Positions 8,303 through 16,343 of a stretch of DNA of 64,000 nucleotides are shown one piece after another; position 1 is the first letter of the stretch, and the number at the start of each line of letters is the position of its first letter. This DNA comes from Methanotrichaceae archaeon. GTDB lineage: Archaea > Halobacteriota > Methanosarcinia > Methanotrichales > Methanotrichaceae. Below the pieces are notes generated by a model. That model saw only the letters and a program-made list of their open reading frames with translations. It ran no database searches and had not been told where the DNA came from. The position numbers and the translations under genes are program-made. The DNA lies in the NCBI GenBank assembly GCA_013178225.1, contig JABLXE010000004.1, forward strand, positions 124,001-188,000, read 5' to 3'.

Positions 8303-9538
8303 ATGAGCGAGATTGCAGAAATCGAGATGGAAGGCCACCTGATAGATTCGCTGATCCTCACCAAGGTACTGGACAAGATCATGGACATGGGCGGCGAGTT
8401 CGAGATTAAAACCTTCGAGATAGGCCAGAAAAAGAACGACACCAGCTACGTGCAGATTGCGGTTATGGGAGATGACCCGGTCCATTTGGAGCGAATTCTC
8501 TTAGAGCTTCATTCTCTGGGAGCCAGGCTGGTGGAGATCGAAGACGTTAAAGTCGGAGTGGCCCCGGCGGATATGGTCGTTCCCAGGGGCTTTTACACCA
8601 CCACCAACCACCGCACCTATGTGCGGTATCAGGGAGGGTGGGTGGAGGTGGAACACAACCACATGGATTGCCTGATCGTCCTGGAAGACGGGCGGGCCAG
8701 ATGCACTCCGATAGGCCATATAAAGAAAGGGGATCGAGTGGTGGTTGGAACCGGCGGCGTAAAGGTCGTTCCGCCGGAGAGGCCCCGGGAGAAGACCCCC
8801 TTCGGCTTCATGTCCAACGAGGTCTCATCAGAGCGGCCCAGCTGCGAGCTGGTAAGGCAGCTTGCAGCAGAGATCATTCGCACCAAAAGGGGAGGCGGCC
8901 GGATTGCTGTGGTGTGCGGTCCGGCGGTGATTCACACCGGTGCCGCTCCCTCTCTTGCCAAGCTCATCCGCGAGGGCTATGTGGATGCCCTGCTGGCGGG
9001 AAATGCAGTGGCAGTACACGACATCGAGCGGCAGCTGTTCGGAACCAGCCTGGGCATGAACTGCCAGGGCAGTGCCATCTCCGGGGGCCACCGCAACCAC
9101 CTCTATGCCATATCCGAGATCATGGCCAGCGGGTCCATCAGAGACGCCATAGCGGAGGGAAAGCTGAAAGGGGGAATAATGTACGAGTGCATCCGCAAAG
9201 GGGTGCCCTTCATCCTGGCAGGCTCCATCCGCGATGACGGACCGCTGCCCGAGGTGATCACCGATACGGTGAAGGCCAAGGACGCCATGGACCGGATCCT
9301 GAAAGGAGTGGACATGACCATCATGCTCGGCACCATGCTTCATTCCATCGCCACGGGAAACCTGCTGCCCTCGTCAGTGAAGACCATCTGCGTGGATATT
9401 AACCCGGCAACGGTCACCAAACTCATGGACCGGGGGTCGGCCCAGGCCATCGGGCTGGTCACCGACATCGGCATATTTCTGCCGCAGCTGGCCGACGAGC
9501 TGGAAAGGCAGCAGGAGGAAGAGCAGGCCTCTTGCTAG
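8303..9538 (+). CDS. TIGR00300 / LOR-SDH-like protein, putative archaeal ornithine cyclodeaminase
   Basis: 411 aa. The sequence matches the archaeal TIGR00300 family, sharing its C-terminal domain with plant lysine-ketoglutarate reductase/saccharopine dehydrogenase and with the cyclodeaminase half of cyanobacterial ArgZ/AgrE. One methanococcal member is known as an ornithine cyclodeaminase (ornithine to proline plus ammonia, NAD-dependent). Seen: the N-terminal ferredoxin-like half (residues 1-85), then a central segment with VPRGFYTTTNHRTYVR, and a Rossmann-like C-terminal half. The ATG at 8303 lies 10 bp after the ligase stop behind GAAGG. Proline supply would be its likely job; substrate is not proven. 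Confidence 0.78.
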   Translation: MSEIAEIEMEGHLIDSLILTKVLDKIMDMGGEFEIKTFEIGQKKNDTSYVQIAVMGDDPVHLERILLELHSLGARLVEIEDVKVGVAPADMVVPRGFYTTTNHRTYVRYQGGWVEVEHNHMDCLIVLEDGRARCTPIGHIKKGDRVVVGTGGVKVVPPERPREKTPFGFMSNEVSSERPSCELVRQLAAEIIRTKRGGGRIAVVCGPAVIHTGAAPSLAKLIREGYVDALLAGNAVAVHDIERQLFGTSLGMNCQGSAISGGHRNHLYAISEIMASGSIRDAIAEGKLKGGIMYECIRKGVPFILAGSIRDDGPLPEVITDTVKAKDAMDRILKGVDMTIMLGTMLHSIATGNLLPSSVKTICVDINPATVTKLMDRGSAQAIGLVTDIGIFLPQLADELERQQEEEQASC

Positions 9539-9550
9539 CCCCGGATCGCA

Positions 9551-9560
9551 ATGCTTAAAT
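9551..9560 (+). promoter_or_regulatory. TATA-like box of the tRNA-Thr gene
   Basis: GCTTAAAT lies centred about 32 bp before the mature tRNA start, the usual archaeal spacing once a short 5' leader is allowed. No competing TATA-like box occurs in the 50-bp gap after the upstream gene. Confidence 0.5.
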
Positions 9561-9588
9561 CGGCAACAAGGCAAAAAGCAGTCACCGG

Positions 9589-9679
9589 GCCGCCGTGGCT
9601 TAGCCCGGTTAGAGCGGCTGATTCGTAAGTACAGTGCCGAAATATCAGCAGTTCATGGGTTCGAATCCCATCGGCGGCT
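9589..9679 (+). tRNA. tRNA-Thr(CGT) with a 16-nt intron
   Basis: A complete cloverleaf: acceptor GCCGCCG pairs with CGGCGGC (9672-9678), D-arm, anticodon stem GCTGA/TCAGC (9617-9621 and 9645-9649), 5-nt variable loop, T-arm ATGGG-TTCGAAT-CCCAT, discriminator U. The anticodon CGT is at 9624-9626, reading ACG. An intron at 9628-9643 sits at the canonical site after position 37; TTCG (9622-9625) pairs with CGAA (9638-9641), flanked by TAA and ATA bulges, which is an archaeal bulge-helix-bulge for the splicing endonuclease. The mature tRNA would be 75 nt without CCA; CCA is not encoded. Confidence 0.96.
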
Positions 9680-10031
9680 TATCATTTTCATCTCTTTCTT
9701 TTCAGCTCTTTTCCGGGAAAGATCGCTTCATATCATTCATTATATAACCGCATTCATGCTGTCGCTTCCCCGGGTAAAGGAGATGCGCACTGGTTTATCC
9801 GCGGCTTCGTCAGGGAATTCCGGCAGAATGAGCGGGCCGTTTCTGAAGATTTAATCAATAAAAATTTTAATAATATGATTCTCACCGAATTCAAGGTCAA
9901 TGCCATTTCTTGTTATCTTTCTCGGCTAGACAAGCGATAGGTATGTCTGGGACTGAGCCCGATATATAAAGCTTAAATACTACTACTATATATACTCCCA
10001 GTTTATAAGGGTTGACCGGAGATACCTGAGT
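9680..10031. other. Intergenic gap between tRNA-Thr and tbp
   Basis: Begins with a pyrimidine-rich stretch (9681-9702, many T residues) that would serve as the tRNA terminator. The middle has no convincing gene; a 32-codon ORF near 9758 lacks a fitting promoter. The last 70 bp hold the stacked TATA-like boxes of tbp. Confidence 0.5.
9961..9998 (+). promoter_or_regulatory. Stacked TATA-like boxes before tbp
   Basis: Within 38 bp there are three overlapping TATA-like elements: GATATATAAA (9961-9970), GCTTAAAT (9971-9978) and CTATATATA (9987-9995). Predicted transcript starts would be about 10000 and 10017, leaving a short leader before the ATG at 10032. Since the gene encodes TBP itself, autoregulation is possible but is only inferred. 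Confidence 0.5.
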
Positions 10032-10583
10032 ATGGAGTCCACAATAAATATTGAGAACGTGGTCGCATCCACCAAGCTGGCTGAAGAGTTCGATCTGCAT
10101 AAGATCGAGGCCGAGCTGGAGGGGGCTGAATATAACAAGGAGAAGTTTCCCGGACTCGTCTATAGAGTCAAGTCCCCCAGGGCTGCTTTCCTGATATTCA
10201 CTTCCGGAAAGGTGGTATGCACCGGAGCCAAGAACGTCGATGACGTTCGGACGGTCATCACCAATATGGCCCAGACCCTGAAGTCCATCGGCTTCGAGAA
10301 CATCGACCTCGAGCCCGAGATCCACGTTCAGAACATTGTGGCCTCTGCCGACTTAAAAACGGACCTCAACCTCAATGCCATCGCCTTAGGACTGGGGCTT
10401 GAGAACATCGAGTACGAGCCCGAGCAGTTCCCGGGACTTGTTTATCGCATCAAGCAGCCCAAGGTTGTGGTGCTGATCTTCTCCTCCGGAAAGCTGGTGG
10501 TCACAGGCGGCAAATCTCCTGAGGAGTGCGAGGAAGGGGTGCGGATAGTGAGGGAACAGCTGGAAAATATGGGGCTGCTTTAA
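10032..10583 (+). CDS. tbp: TATA-box-binding protein (TBP)
   Basis: 183 aa, the standard archaeal TBP: a saddle of two imperfect direct repeats that binds the TATA box and recruits TFB. The repeats are visible as [18 protein letters not shown] (about residues 39-56) with [10 protein letters not shown], and [18 protein letters not shown] with [10 protein letters not shown]. The N-terminal INIENVVAS opening is also repeated as IHVQNIVAS. The ATG at 10032 follows GGAGATACCTGAGT. Convergent with the EF-Tu-like gene. Identity is secure. Confidence 0.97.
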   Translation: MESTINIENVVASTKLAEEFDLHKIEAELEGAEYNKEKFPGLVYRVKSPRAAFLIFTSGKVVCTGAKNVDDVRTVITNMAQTLKSIGFENIDLEPEIHVQNIVASADLKTDLNLNAIALGLGLENIEYEPEQFPGLVYRIKQPKVVVLIFSSGKLVVTGGKSPEECEEGVRIVREQLENMGLL

Positions 10584-10589
10584 ATCCCA

Positions 10590-10622
10590 AAAACTCCATT
10601 TCTTTTCTTCTAAAAATTTATC
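10590..10622 (+). terminator. T-rich terminator after tbp
   Basis: Directly after the tbp stop the plus strand reads CCATTTCTTTTCTTCTAAAAATTT, a pyrimidine tract typical of archaeal intrinsic termination; no strong hairpin is needed. The convergent EF-Tu-like gene ends just beyond it. Confidence 0.45.
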
Positions 10623-10634
10623 GGGCCTCTTCCG

Positions 10635-11600
10635 TCACGCCTCCGGAAGGTCTATGCTGCCTATCACTCTCAGCTTTCCGCCTTCGGGATAGGTGAGAAC
10701 GCCCTTGGCTCCCGGCCGGTACACCAGGGTTTTGTCCAGCTTGAGGGTCAGCTCTGCCTGGTGCCAGTCGCCTTCCGCCTTCACGGATTCAATTCTCGCA
10801 GGGACGAACTGCATCCAGTATCCGATGTGCAGGACCATGCCCTCCTTTAGCGGAGACGGCCAGTATTTCACCACCTTGACCCTGCTCGATAGGGAAGAGA
10901 CGGCCTTGACCGATTCGTCGCTGGTCAGGATGGTTCCCCGGTCAAGCTCCTCCACGTCGATGCCCTTGAGTGCGATGCCGGTTCGATCTCCCGCTCCCGC
11001 GCAATCGAAGTCCTCATCGTGCTTCTGGATGGACCTGACCTGGGCCGTCTTGTCGCCGGGCAGCACCCGCAGCTGATCATGCTTCCTGATGACCCCTTCG
11101 GTTACACATCCCAGGACCACAGTTCCGACCCCTCTCACGCTGAAGAAGTGATCCACTGGCAGAGTTCCAACCTCAGCGCTGCAGTCGGATTTCAACTTCG
11201 AAGCCTCCTCCAGCAGGCTCTCCCGAATTGCGTTCTTGTCGTCCTCCACGAACTGGTATCCTTCGACCACCGTCCCTTTGATCAAGGGCATGAGCTGGTC
11301 GCGACTGAGGTAATTTCTGAGAACCACTGTTCCGTTCCGGAGGCCGGCGCAGTCCAGCATGATCACGCATTCCCCAAAGGTGGCGTCTATCTGGTCGACG
11401 ATCAGCAGGGCTTTCTGCGCCAGGGAGACTGTATAAAAGAGCGGCGCCAGCCTTTCCGGATAGCGAGTGGGCTCAATTAAGGTAACGGTATCTTCTCCTT
11501 TCTTCAGGTTGTAAAATGAGATGTCGCTGGCGGTCCCTTTCTTTCCCAGATCCTTGCCGTAATCCGCTGCTCCCAGGATTGCCACATTCAGGTTGGCCAT
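10635..11600 (-). CDS. EF-Tu/EF-1A-like protein with degenerate GTPase domain
   Basis: 321 aa. The C-terminal two-thirds (about residues 135-321) look like domains 2 and 3 of EF-1A/SelB (LPVDHFFSVRGVGTVVLGCVTEG and GIALKGIDVEELDRGTIL), but the N-terminal G domain is shortened to about 130 aa and has lost its motifs: the P-loop is GAADYGKD without the Ser/Thr, the DxxG region reads EPTRYPERLAP, and NKxD is replaced by LDCAG. It should therefore not hydrolyse GTP. Related proteins occur in methanogens as EF-Tu-domain paralogues of unknown role. A TATAAAAG box at 11653-11660 on this strand fits as promoter. Confidence 0.8.
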   Translation of the reverse strand: MANLNVAILGAADYGKDLGKKGTASDISFYNLKKGEDTVTLIEPTRYPERLAPLFYTVSLAQKALLIVDQIDATFGECVIMLDCAGLRNGTVVLRNYLSRDQLMPLIKGTVVEGYQFVEDDKNAIRESLLEEASKLKSDCSAEVGTLPVDHFFSVRGVGTVVLGCVTEGVIRKHDQLRVLPGDKTAQVRSIQKHDEDFDCAGAGDRTGIALKGIDVEELDRGTILTSDESVKAVSSLSSRVKVVKYWPSPLKEGMVLHIGYWMQFVPARIESVKAEGDWHQAELTLKLDKTLVYRPGAKGVLTYPEGGKLRVIGSIDLPEA

Positions 11601-12168
11601 GAGTGGTTTGGATTATGCCCTGGATAATAGGGTTTGCGGTGCATAAGGTCGCCTTTTATAGGGTGAGGGATCTGCGGTTCATATGTGTGGAGCAGATCTG
11701 TCCAGCCTGGAAGAGAATTCGAGCGGCGCTGAAAATGCCGGCAGGAGCGAGACGAAAGGGGCATCGGAAAAGGAGAATGTAGCCCTAGGCAAACCCAGGC
11801 AAAATAAGACGTCATTTTCGCGCTGAACTGATTCGTTTCAACTGAGCCGTTTCAACTGAGCATTCGAATTCTCTTTTTTAGCGTCGCGACCTTCCCTTCC
11901 CGGCAAGGGCTCTCCGGCCTGACGATTCATCAAGCAATCTATATTTATGGTATCTATCGCCATCAGATTTGTTTTTTCCCGTATCTCGGCTCTGGATCCT
12001 TCTTCTAAATTCGACATCTACCTCCGCTTTAAAGGGTGGCAAATCTTTAAAATATTTTTCATTATAGAATACAAACATTAAATAAATATGTTCAAAACGT
12101 TCTTATGTCATGATCCCACAAATAGTGTAGTTGAAAGCAAAGGACGGAATTCTTCGGGGTGAATCGAG
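11601..12168. other. Long intergenic gap with only weak small ORFs
   Basis: 570 bp with no recognisable gene. It holds the promoter of the EF-Tu-like gene, one possible leaderless 47-aa ORF (11683-11826), and a basic 66-aa minus-strand ORF (11878-12078) with no ribosome binding site. The part after 12050 is AT-rich. Confidence 0.5.
11683..11826 (+). CDS. Possible leaderless small protein (47 aa), unknown
   Basis: A 47-codon ORF beginning MCGADLSSLEENSS and rich in Ser, Glu and Lys, with no membrane segment. Its ATG lies 26 bp after the centre of CTTTTATAG (11653-11660), exactly where an archaeal transcript would start, so it could be leaderless. The same TATA element read on the other strand is a good promoter for the EF-Tu-like gene, which weakens the case. 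No homologue is recognised. Confidence 0.25.
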   Translation: MCGADLSSLEENSSGAENAGRSETKGASEKENVALGKPRQNKTSFSR

Positions 12169-12447
12169 TTGTTATCTGACAAAGATTTGGAGAACATGGG
12201 AAAAGCCATCGCCGAGATAGGGACCACAAAGACCTGCATTACCGAGGCGGTAATAAAAGAGACCAAGAAGCTCTTGACCGAAAAAGGAATCGATGCTGCC
12301 GAAGTTTATGCAGCCCAGCTTACAGGCAGCGACGAAAACACGGAGCTGGTCCGGGTGATGGCGATCTGCAGAAAGCACAAGCTGCCGCCGGAAGCAATAG
12401 CGCAGGTTCTGGACAAACTTGGGGCCATCGAATCCGGCAAATGGTAG
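12169..12447 (+). CDS. Small hypothetical protein (92 aa), possible TTG start
   Basis: A 92-aa, soluble, probably all-helical protein of unknown function with charged N-terminal half (DKDLENMGKAIAEIG) and a C-terminal helix pair (VRVMAICRKHKLPPEAIAQVLDKLGAI). The start is inferred as TTG 12169, preceded at a good distance by CGGGGTGA (12155-12162). A TATA-like AATAAATATG near 12082 could drive it. It stands alone between long AT-rich gaps, just before the trp operon. The codon pattern and clean reading suggest a real gene, but I cannot assign a family. Confidence 0.65.
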   Translation: MLSDKDLENMGKAIAEIGTTKTCITEAVIKETKKLLTEKGIDAAEVYAAQLTGSDENTELVRVMAICRKHKLPPEAIAQVLDKLGAIESGKW

Positions 12448-12679
12448 AGGCCATCTCCTCGGGCAAACCTAAATTAGACAATAATATTTTTAATTTTAAG
12501 TATATTAATTTTTAAATTTATTAATTTCGATCATTTTCGATCATATCCGTTCTTGATTAACGTAGATCCCTTTTTCATGGCCTCAACAACCAGATCCGAT
12601 CCATCTCGGATAAGCTTTAAATATAATGTACTAACTAGCTCATTATAGTACAATATTATACATTAATCACGGTGATGTC
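12448..12679. promoter_or_regulatory. AT-rich trp operon upstream region
   Basis: Very AT-rich (12475-12530), then a perfect tandem 10-bp duplication TTTCGATCAT at 12525-12534 and 12535-12544, then the trp promoter. One-turn spacing of the duplication could mark a regulator site. No ORF. Confidence 0.5.
12616..12652 (+). promoter_or_regulatory. trp promoter with inverted-repeat operator candidate
   Basis: TTTAAATA (12616-12623) is a TATA-like box that predicts transcription from about 12645. Overlapping the start point is a perfect 7-bp inverted repeat, TGTACTA (12627-12633) and TAGTACA (12646-12652), with a 12-bp spacer, half-site centres 19 bp apart. Methanothermobacter TrpY represses trp genes through TRP boxes with consensus TGTACA, so a similar repressor site is an attractive reading. 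The regulator is not in the window. Confidence 0.6.
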
Positions 12680-13705
12680 ATGAGTTATCTGCAAAAGATC
12701 GTGGAGGGTCAGGACCTGACTGTATCTGAGTCTGAGGCCCTCTTGAGCGAGATCTTTAGTCGGGCCACCGATGCACAAATCGGTGCCACGCTGGTGGCTT
12801 TAAGAATGAAGGGCGAGACGGCAGAGGAGGTTGCAGGCCTGGCCAAAGGCATGAGAAACTCCGCCATTCACATCCGGCCTCAGGTAAAGGGCACGCTGGT
12901 GGATACTTGCGGAACTGGCGGCGACGGCTCCAACACCATTAACGTCAGCACCGCCTCGGCACTGGTCACAGCCGCCTGCGGAGTGCCCGTGGCCAAGCAC
13001 GGCAACTACGCCGTAAGCTCGCAGTGCGGGAGCGCCAACGTGCTCTCCGAGCTGGGCGTGAATATATCCGTCCGGCCGGAGGAGGTAAGAGAGACTATTG
13101 AAACCGTAGGAATAGGCTTCATGCTGGCGCCCCTCTTTCACCCCGCCATGAAGCGGGTGGCACACATCAGAAGGGAACTCGGCATGCGGACGGTCTTCAA
13201 CATCTTAGGCCCCCTCACCAACCCGGCAGGGGCGGAAGCGCAGGTGATGGGCGTCTATGATCCCCGTCTGTGTGAGAAGCTGGCCCGGGTGCTGGGGATG
13301 CTGGGATCAAAGAGGGCCCTGGTCGTTCACGGGCAGGGGCTGGACGAGATCGCCAATACCGGAGAGACCCAGGTCTCCGAGTTCTGCAATGGCTCGGTGA
13401 AGAGCTACGTAATTCATCCCCGGGACTTCGGCTATCCCCTGGCCCGCCCGGAAGAGATCGCCGGCGGCTCTCCTATCGAGAACGCGCAGAAGCTTGCCGC
13501 GATCTTGAAAGGCGAGCGGTCCCCGGCCAGAGACATAGTGGCCATGAACTCCGCGGCCGCCCTGTATGTGGCCGGAGCCGCGCCTTCTCTCCAGGGAGGA
13601 GCCGCCCTGGCTGAGGAAGCGCTGGACTCGGGACGGGCCCTGTCACAGCTGAAGGCCCTGGTACAGAGGAGCGGAGAGCCTGAAAAGCTGAGGCGGTTCC
13701 TTTGA
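12680..13705 (+). CDS. trpD: Anthranilate phosphoribosyltransferase (TrpD)
   Basis: 341 aa. Transfers phosphoribose from PRPP to anthranilate, the second step of the Trp branch. The family signatures are plain: DTCGTGGDGSNTINVST (PRPP/Mg binding, about residues 75-91), KHGNYAVSSQCGSANVLSELG (108-128), and the late VHGQGLDEIA. ATG at 12680 follows GGTGAT. First gene of trpDFEGC; its TGA overlaps the TTG start of trpF. Regulation by the upstream inverted repeat is inferred. Confidence 0.96.
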   Translation: MSYLQKIVEGQDLTVSESEALLSEIFSRATDAQIGATLVALRMKGETAEEVAGLAKGMRNSAIHIRPQVKGTLVDTCGTGGDGSNTINVSTASALVTAACGVPVAKHGNYAVSSQCGSANVLSELGVNISVRPEEVRETIETVGIGFMLAPLFHPAMKRVAHIRRELGMRTVFNILGPLTNPAGAEAQVMGVYDPRLCEKLARVLGMLGSKRALVVHGQGLDEIANTGETQVSEFCNGSVKSYVIHPRDFGYPLARPEEIAGGSPIENAQKLAAILKGERSPARDIVAMNSAAALYVAGAAPSLQGGAALAEEALDSGRALSQLKALVQRSGEPEKLRRFL

Positions 13706-14328
13706 CCAGGATCAAGATGTGCGGGCTGATGGAGCCCGAAGACCTGAACCTGGCCCTCAAAGCAGGCGCTGACGTGGTGGGCTTCGTGGTGGAGATTGAG
13801 AAGTCCAGGCATTGCCTCTCCCGCCGGCAGGCCCGGTCCCTGATTGCCCGGGTGCCGGTCTTTACCAAGAGCGTGGCCGTGATCTCGCCGAAAAGCGTTG
13901 AAGATGCGGCGGCGCTGGCTCAGGATACAGGGGTGGATGTGCTGCAGGTTCATGGCGGGCTGTCTGCAGACGAGATCCGGATGCTCAAGAACCGGATACA
14001 TCAGAAGATAGTAGCCGCATCGTCTCCGGATGCGGCTGTTGTTCGCCGCCTGGGTCAGGTGACCGATGCAGTTTTGCTTGACACCTTCAAGGACGGCCAG
14101 CTGGGCGGCTCGGGAGCGGTTCATGATTGGGACCTGAGCGCCTCTTTAGTCCGCGAGCTTTCTGTTCCGGTCATTTTGGCCGGCGGCCTCAATCCGTCAA
14201 ACGTGGGAGAGGCGGTAAAAAAGGTCCGGCCCTATGCTGTGGACGTCTCCAGCGGGGTTGAGACTGACGGGATAAAAGATGCATCCAAAATGGCGGCCTT
14301 CGTTCGGGAGGTCAGATCATGCCTCTAG
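13702..14328 (+). CDS. trpF: Phosphoribosylanthranilate isomerase (TrpF)
   Basis: 208 aa TIM barrel that isomerises PRA to CdRP. The N-terminal IKMCGL carries the catalytic Cys (family KxCG), and the catalytic Asp lies in DAVLLDTF; phosphate-binding loops are LAGGLNPSNV and VDVSSGVE. The start is TTG at 13702, overlapping the trpD stop (TTTGA), because the reading from there matches the expected short N-terminus. It overlaps trpE by 10 bp, so the two are coupled. Confidence 0.94.
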   Translation: MTRIKMCGLMEPEDLNLALKAGADVVGFVVEIEKSRHCLSRRQARSLIARVPVFTKSVAVISPKSVEDAAALAQDTGVDVLQVHGGLSADEIRMLKNRIHQKIVAASSPDAAVVRRLGQVTDAVLLDTFKDGQLGGSGAVHDWDLSASLVRELSVPVILAGGLNPSNVGEAVKKVRPYAVDVSSGVETDGIKDASKMAAFVREVRSCL

Positions 14329-15758
14329 AGCCGGTAATGGTGGACGTCACCGAGAAGGTGAGCGTTGATGCTCCCCTCTCACTCTATCTGGCACTGAGAA
14401 GCCGTAATTACTCCTACCTGCTGGAGTCGGTGGAAAAATCGGGCAATAGGGCGAGATTCTCCTTTGTCGGTGCCGATCCGTCGGCCCTGGTGACCATCAA
14501 GAACCGCTATTTGAGGATGGATTTCTTTAACGGCGGAATGAAGCAGGCTGAAGAGCGGCTGGCCGGGCTAATCGATCTCAAGAGGTCGGAGTCCCGCCTG
14601 GAGGGTCCTATCCGGGAAGGCTTCGATCTGTTCGATGCCCTGAGGGCCGCGGTGCCCTGTCAGAGATGCCATGAGCCGAACTCCTTTGGCCGCCAGATCT
14701 TCCTGGGTGGCGGGATCGGCTACCTGGCCTACGACCTGGTAAAGGAACGGCTGGGGAAGAATTCCACCTCGGAGACCCCGGACGCCCAGTTCGCCATCGC
14801 CGAGAGCACCTTCATCTTCGATCACCTGACCAGGAGGGTCTTTTTCTGCCTGGCCCCCATCTTTCCCGGAGCCAAGACCGACCTGATCGAGATGATTGAA
14901 GGGATCGATCCTCAGGAGGCCGAGGAGTGCGAGCTTGAGGGCGAGCTGATCAGCGCGGGCGATCAAGGGGTGTACGAGGATTCGGTCAAGAGATCTAAAG
15001 AGCACATTCTGGCAGGAGACATCTTCCAGGTGGTCCTGGCCAGAGCCGCCTCTGCCAGGTGCAAGAGCACCGTCGGGCTGTACCAGAGGCTCCGGAGCAT
15101 CAATCCCAGCCCCTACACCTACCTATTCGAGTTCGGAGATCTGGCCATCGTCGGTGCCTCGCCTGAGACCCTGTTCTCCGCTTACAGCGGCCAGCTAAAG
15201 GTGAATCCCATAGCCGGAACCTGTCCGAGAGGACGGACGGCCGAAGAAGACGCCTCTCTTGCTGCGGCCATGCTGCAGGATGAAAAGGAGCGGGCCGAGC
15301 ACGTCATGCTGGTCGATCTGGGACGAAACGACGTGAGATCCGTCTGCCGCTCGGGCTCAATTCGGGTCTCGGACTTCATGTCCGTCCTCAAGTATTCCCA
15401 CGTGCAGCACATCGAGACCACGGTCAGTGGAGAGCTGAGAGAGGAATGCGACCAGTTCGATGCTGCCAGAGCGGTATTTCCGGCCGGGACTCTGTCCGGC
15501 GCTCCAAAGCTGCGGGCAATGGAGATCATCGACTACCTGGAGCCCGAGCCTCGCGGGATTTACGGCGGAGGGATCGGCTACTTCTCTGTTGACGGGAGCG
15601 CAGACTTCGCCATCGCCATTCGCAGCGTTCTGGTCCGGAACCAGGTGGCCACGGTTCAGGCCGGGGCGGGAATAGTGGCAGACTCGGATCCCTATCGGGA
15701 GTACCTGGAGACTGAGCGCAAGATGGCGGCCATGAGGAGAGCCCTGGGGGTGGCTTAA
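14319..15758 (+). CDS. trpE: Anthranilate synthase component I (TrpE)
   Basis: 479 aa. Converts chorismate plus ammonia from TrpG to anthranilate. The C-terminal chorismate-binding domain shows PIAGTCPRGRTAEED, LGRNDVRSVCRSGSIRV and AGTLSGAPKLRAMEIID. The N-terminal NYSYLLESVEK contains the LLES motif that binds feedback Trp, so end-product inhibition is expected. Coupled to trpF by overlap and followed by trpG after 3 bp, which fits a two-subunit enzyme. Confidence 0.96.
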   Translation: MPLEPVMVDVTEKVSVDAPLSLYLALRSRNYSYLLESVEKSGNRARFSFVGADPSALVTIKNRYLRMDFFNGGMKQAEERLAGLIDLKRSESRLEGPIREGFDLFDALRAAVPCQRCHEPNSFGRQIFLGGGIGYLAYDLVKERLGKNSTSETPDAQFAIAESTFIFDHLTRRVFFCLAPIFPGAKTDLIEMIEGIDPQEAEECELEGELISAGDQGVYEDSVKRSKEHILAGDIFQVVLARAASARCKSTVGLYQRLRSINPSPYTYLFEFGDLAIVGASPETLFSAYSGQLKVNPIAGTCPRGRTAEEDASLAAAMLQDEKERAEHVMLVDLGRNDVRSVCRSGSIRVSDFMSVLKYSHVQHIETTVSGELREECDQFDAARAVFPAGTLSGAPKLRAMEIIDYLEPEPRGIYGGGIGYFSVDGSADFAIAIRSVLVRNQVATVQAGAGIVADSDPYREYLETERKMAAMRRALGVA

Positions 15759-15761
15759 ACT

Positions 15762-16343
15762 ATGAAGCCTATACTCTTCATCGACAATCAGGACTCGTTC
15801 GTGTGGAATCTGGTGGACTATGTGTCGCAGTTCTACGAGAATACGGTGGTCCGATCCAACAGCATAAGCCTATCTGAAGTCGAGTCCATGCAGCCCCGGG
15901 GAATCGTGGTATCTCCGGGTCCGGGGCATCCCGCCCAGCCCAGAGACATCGGGAGCTGTCTGGAGGTCATAGAGCGGTTCGGGAGAACTCCCATCCTGGG
16001 CGTTTGCCTCGGGCACCAGGCCATGAACCTGGTGTACGGCGGAACCATTGCCAGGGTTAGGCCGCTTCACGGCAAGGCCTCGCAGATATTTCACGACGGG
16101 CGGGGGATCTTCCGCGGGCTGGAGTGCCCTCTCATAGGAGGACGCTACCATTCGCTGGCCGTGGAAAAGCTGGCCCCCCCGCTGGAGATCTCGGCGAAGA
16201 CCGAGGACGGGATAGTCATGGGCATAAGACACAGGGACCGTCCCCATTGCGGAGTCCAGTTTCATCCCGAGTCGGTGCTGTCACCATCGGGAAAGAAGAT
16301 CATAGCCAACTGGGTCGAGGATGTTATAGAATGCACTCCCTGA
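15762..16343 (+). CDS. trpG: Anthranilate synthase component II, glutamine amidotransferase (TrpG)
   Basis: 193 aa class I glutamine amidotransferase feeding ammonia to TrpE. Seen: IDNQDSFVWNL at the N-terminus, oxyanion SPGPGHP, nucleophile in GVCLGHQ, and the His-Glu pair in GVQFHPESV. ATG at 15762 is 3 bp after trpE. The C-terminus overlaps trpC by 13 bp. It could also serve para-aminobenzoate-type synthesis, but the operon makes Trp the main role. Confidence 0.95.
   Translation: MKPILFIDNQDSFVWNLVDYVSQFYENTVVRSNSISLSEVESMQPRGIVVSPGPGHPAQPRDIGSCLEVIERFGRTPILGVCLGHQAMNLVYGGTIARVRPLHGKASQIFHDGRGIFRGLECPLIGGRYHSLAVEKLAPPLEISAKTEDGIVMGIRHRDRPHCGVQFHPESVLSPSGKKIIANWVEDVIECTP

Noticed and set aside
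11878-12078. 66-codon basic ORF on the minus strand
   Set aside because: No ribosome site and a Lys/Arg-rich random look; could be real but is not supported.
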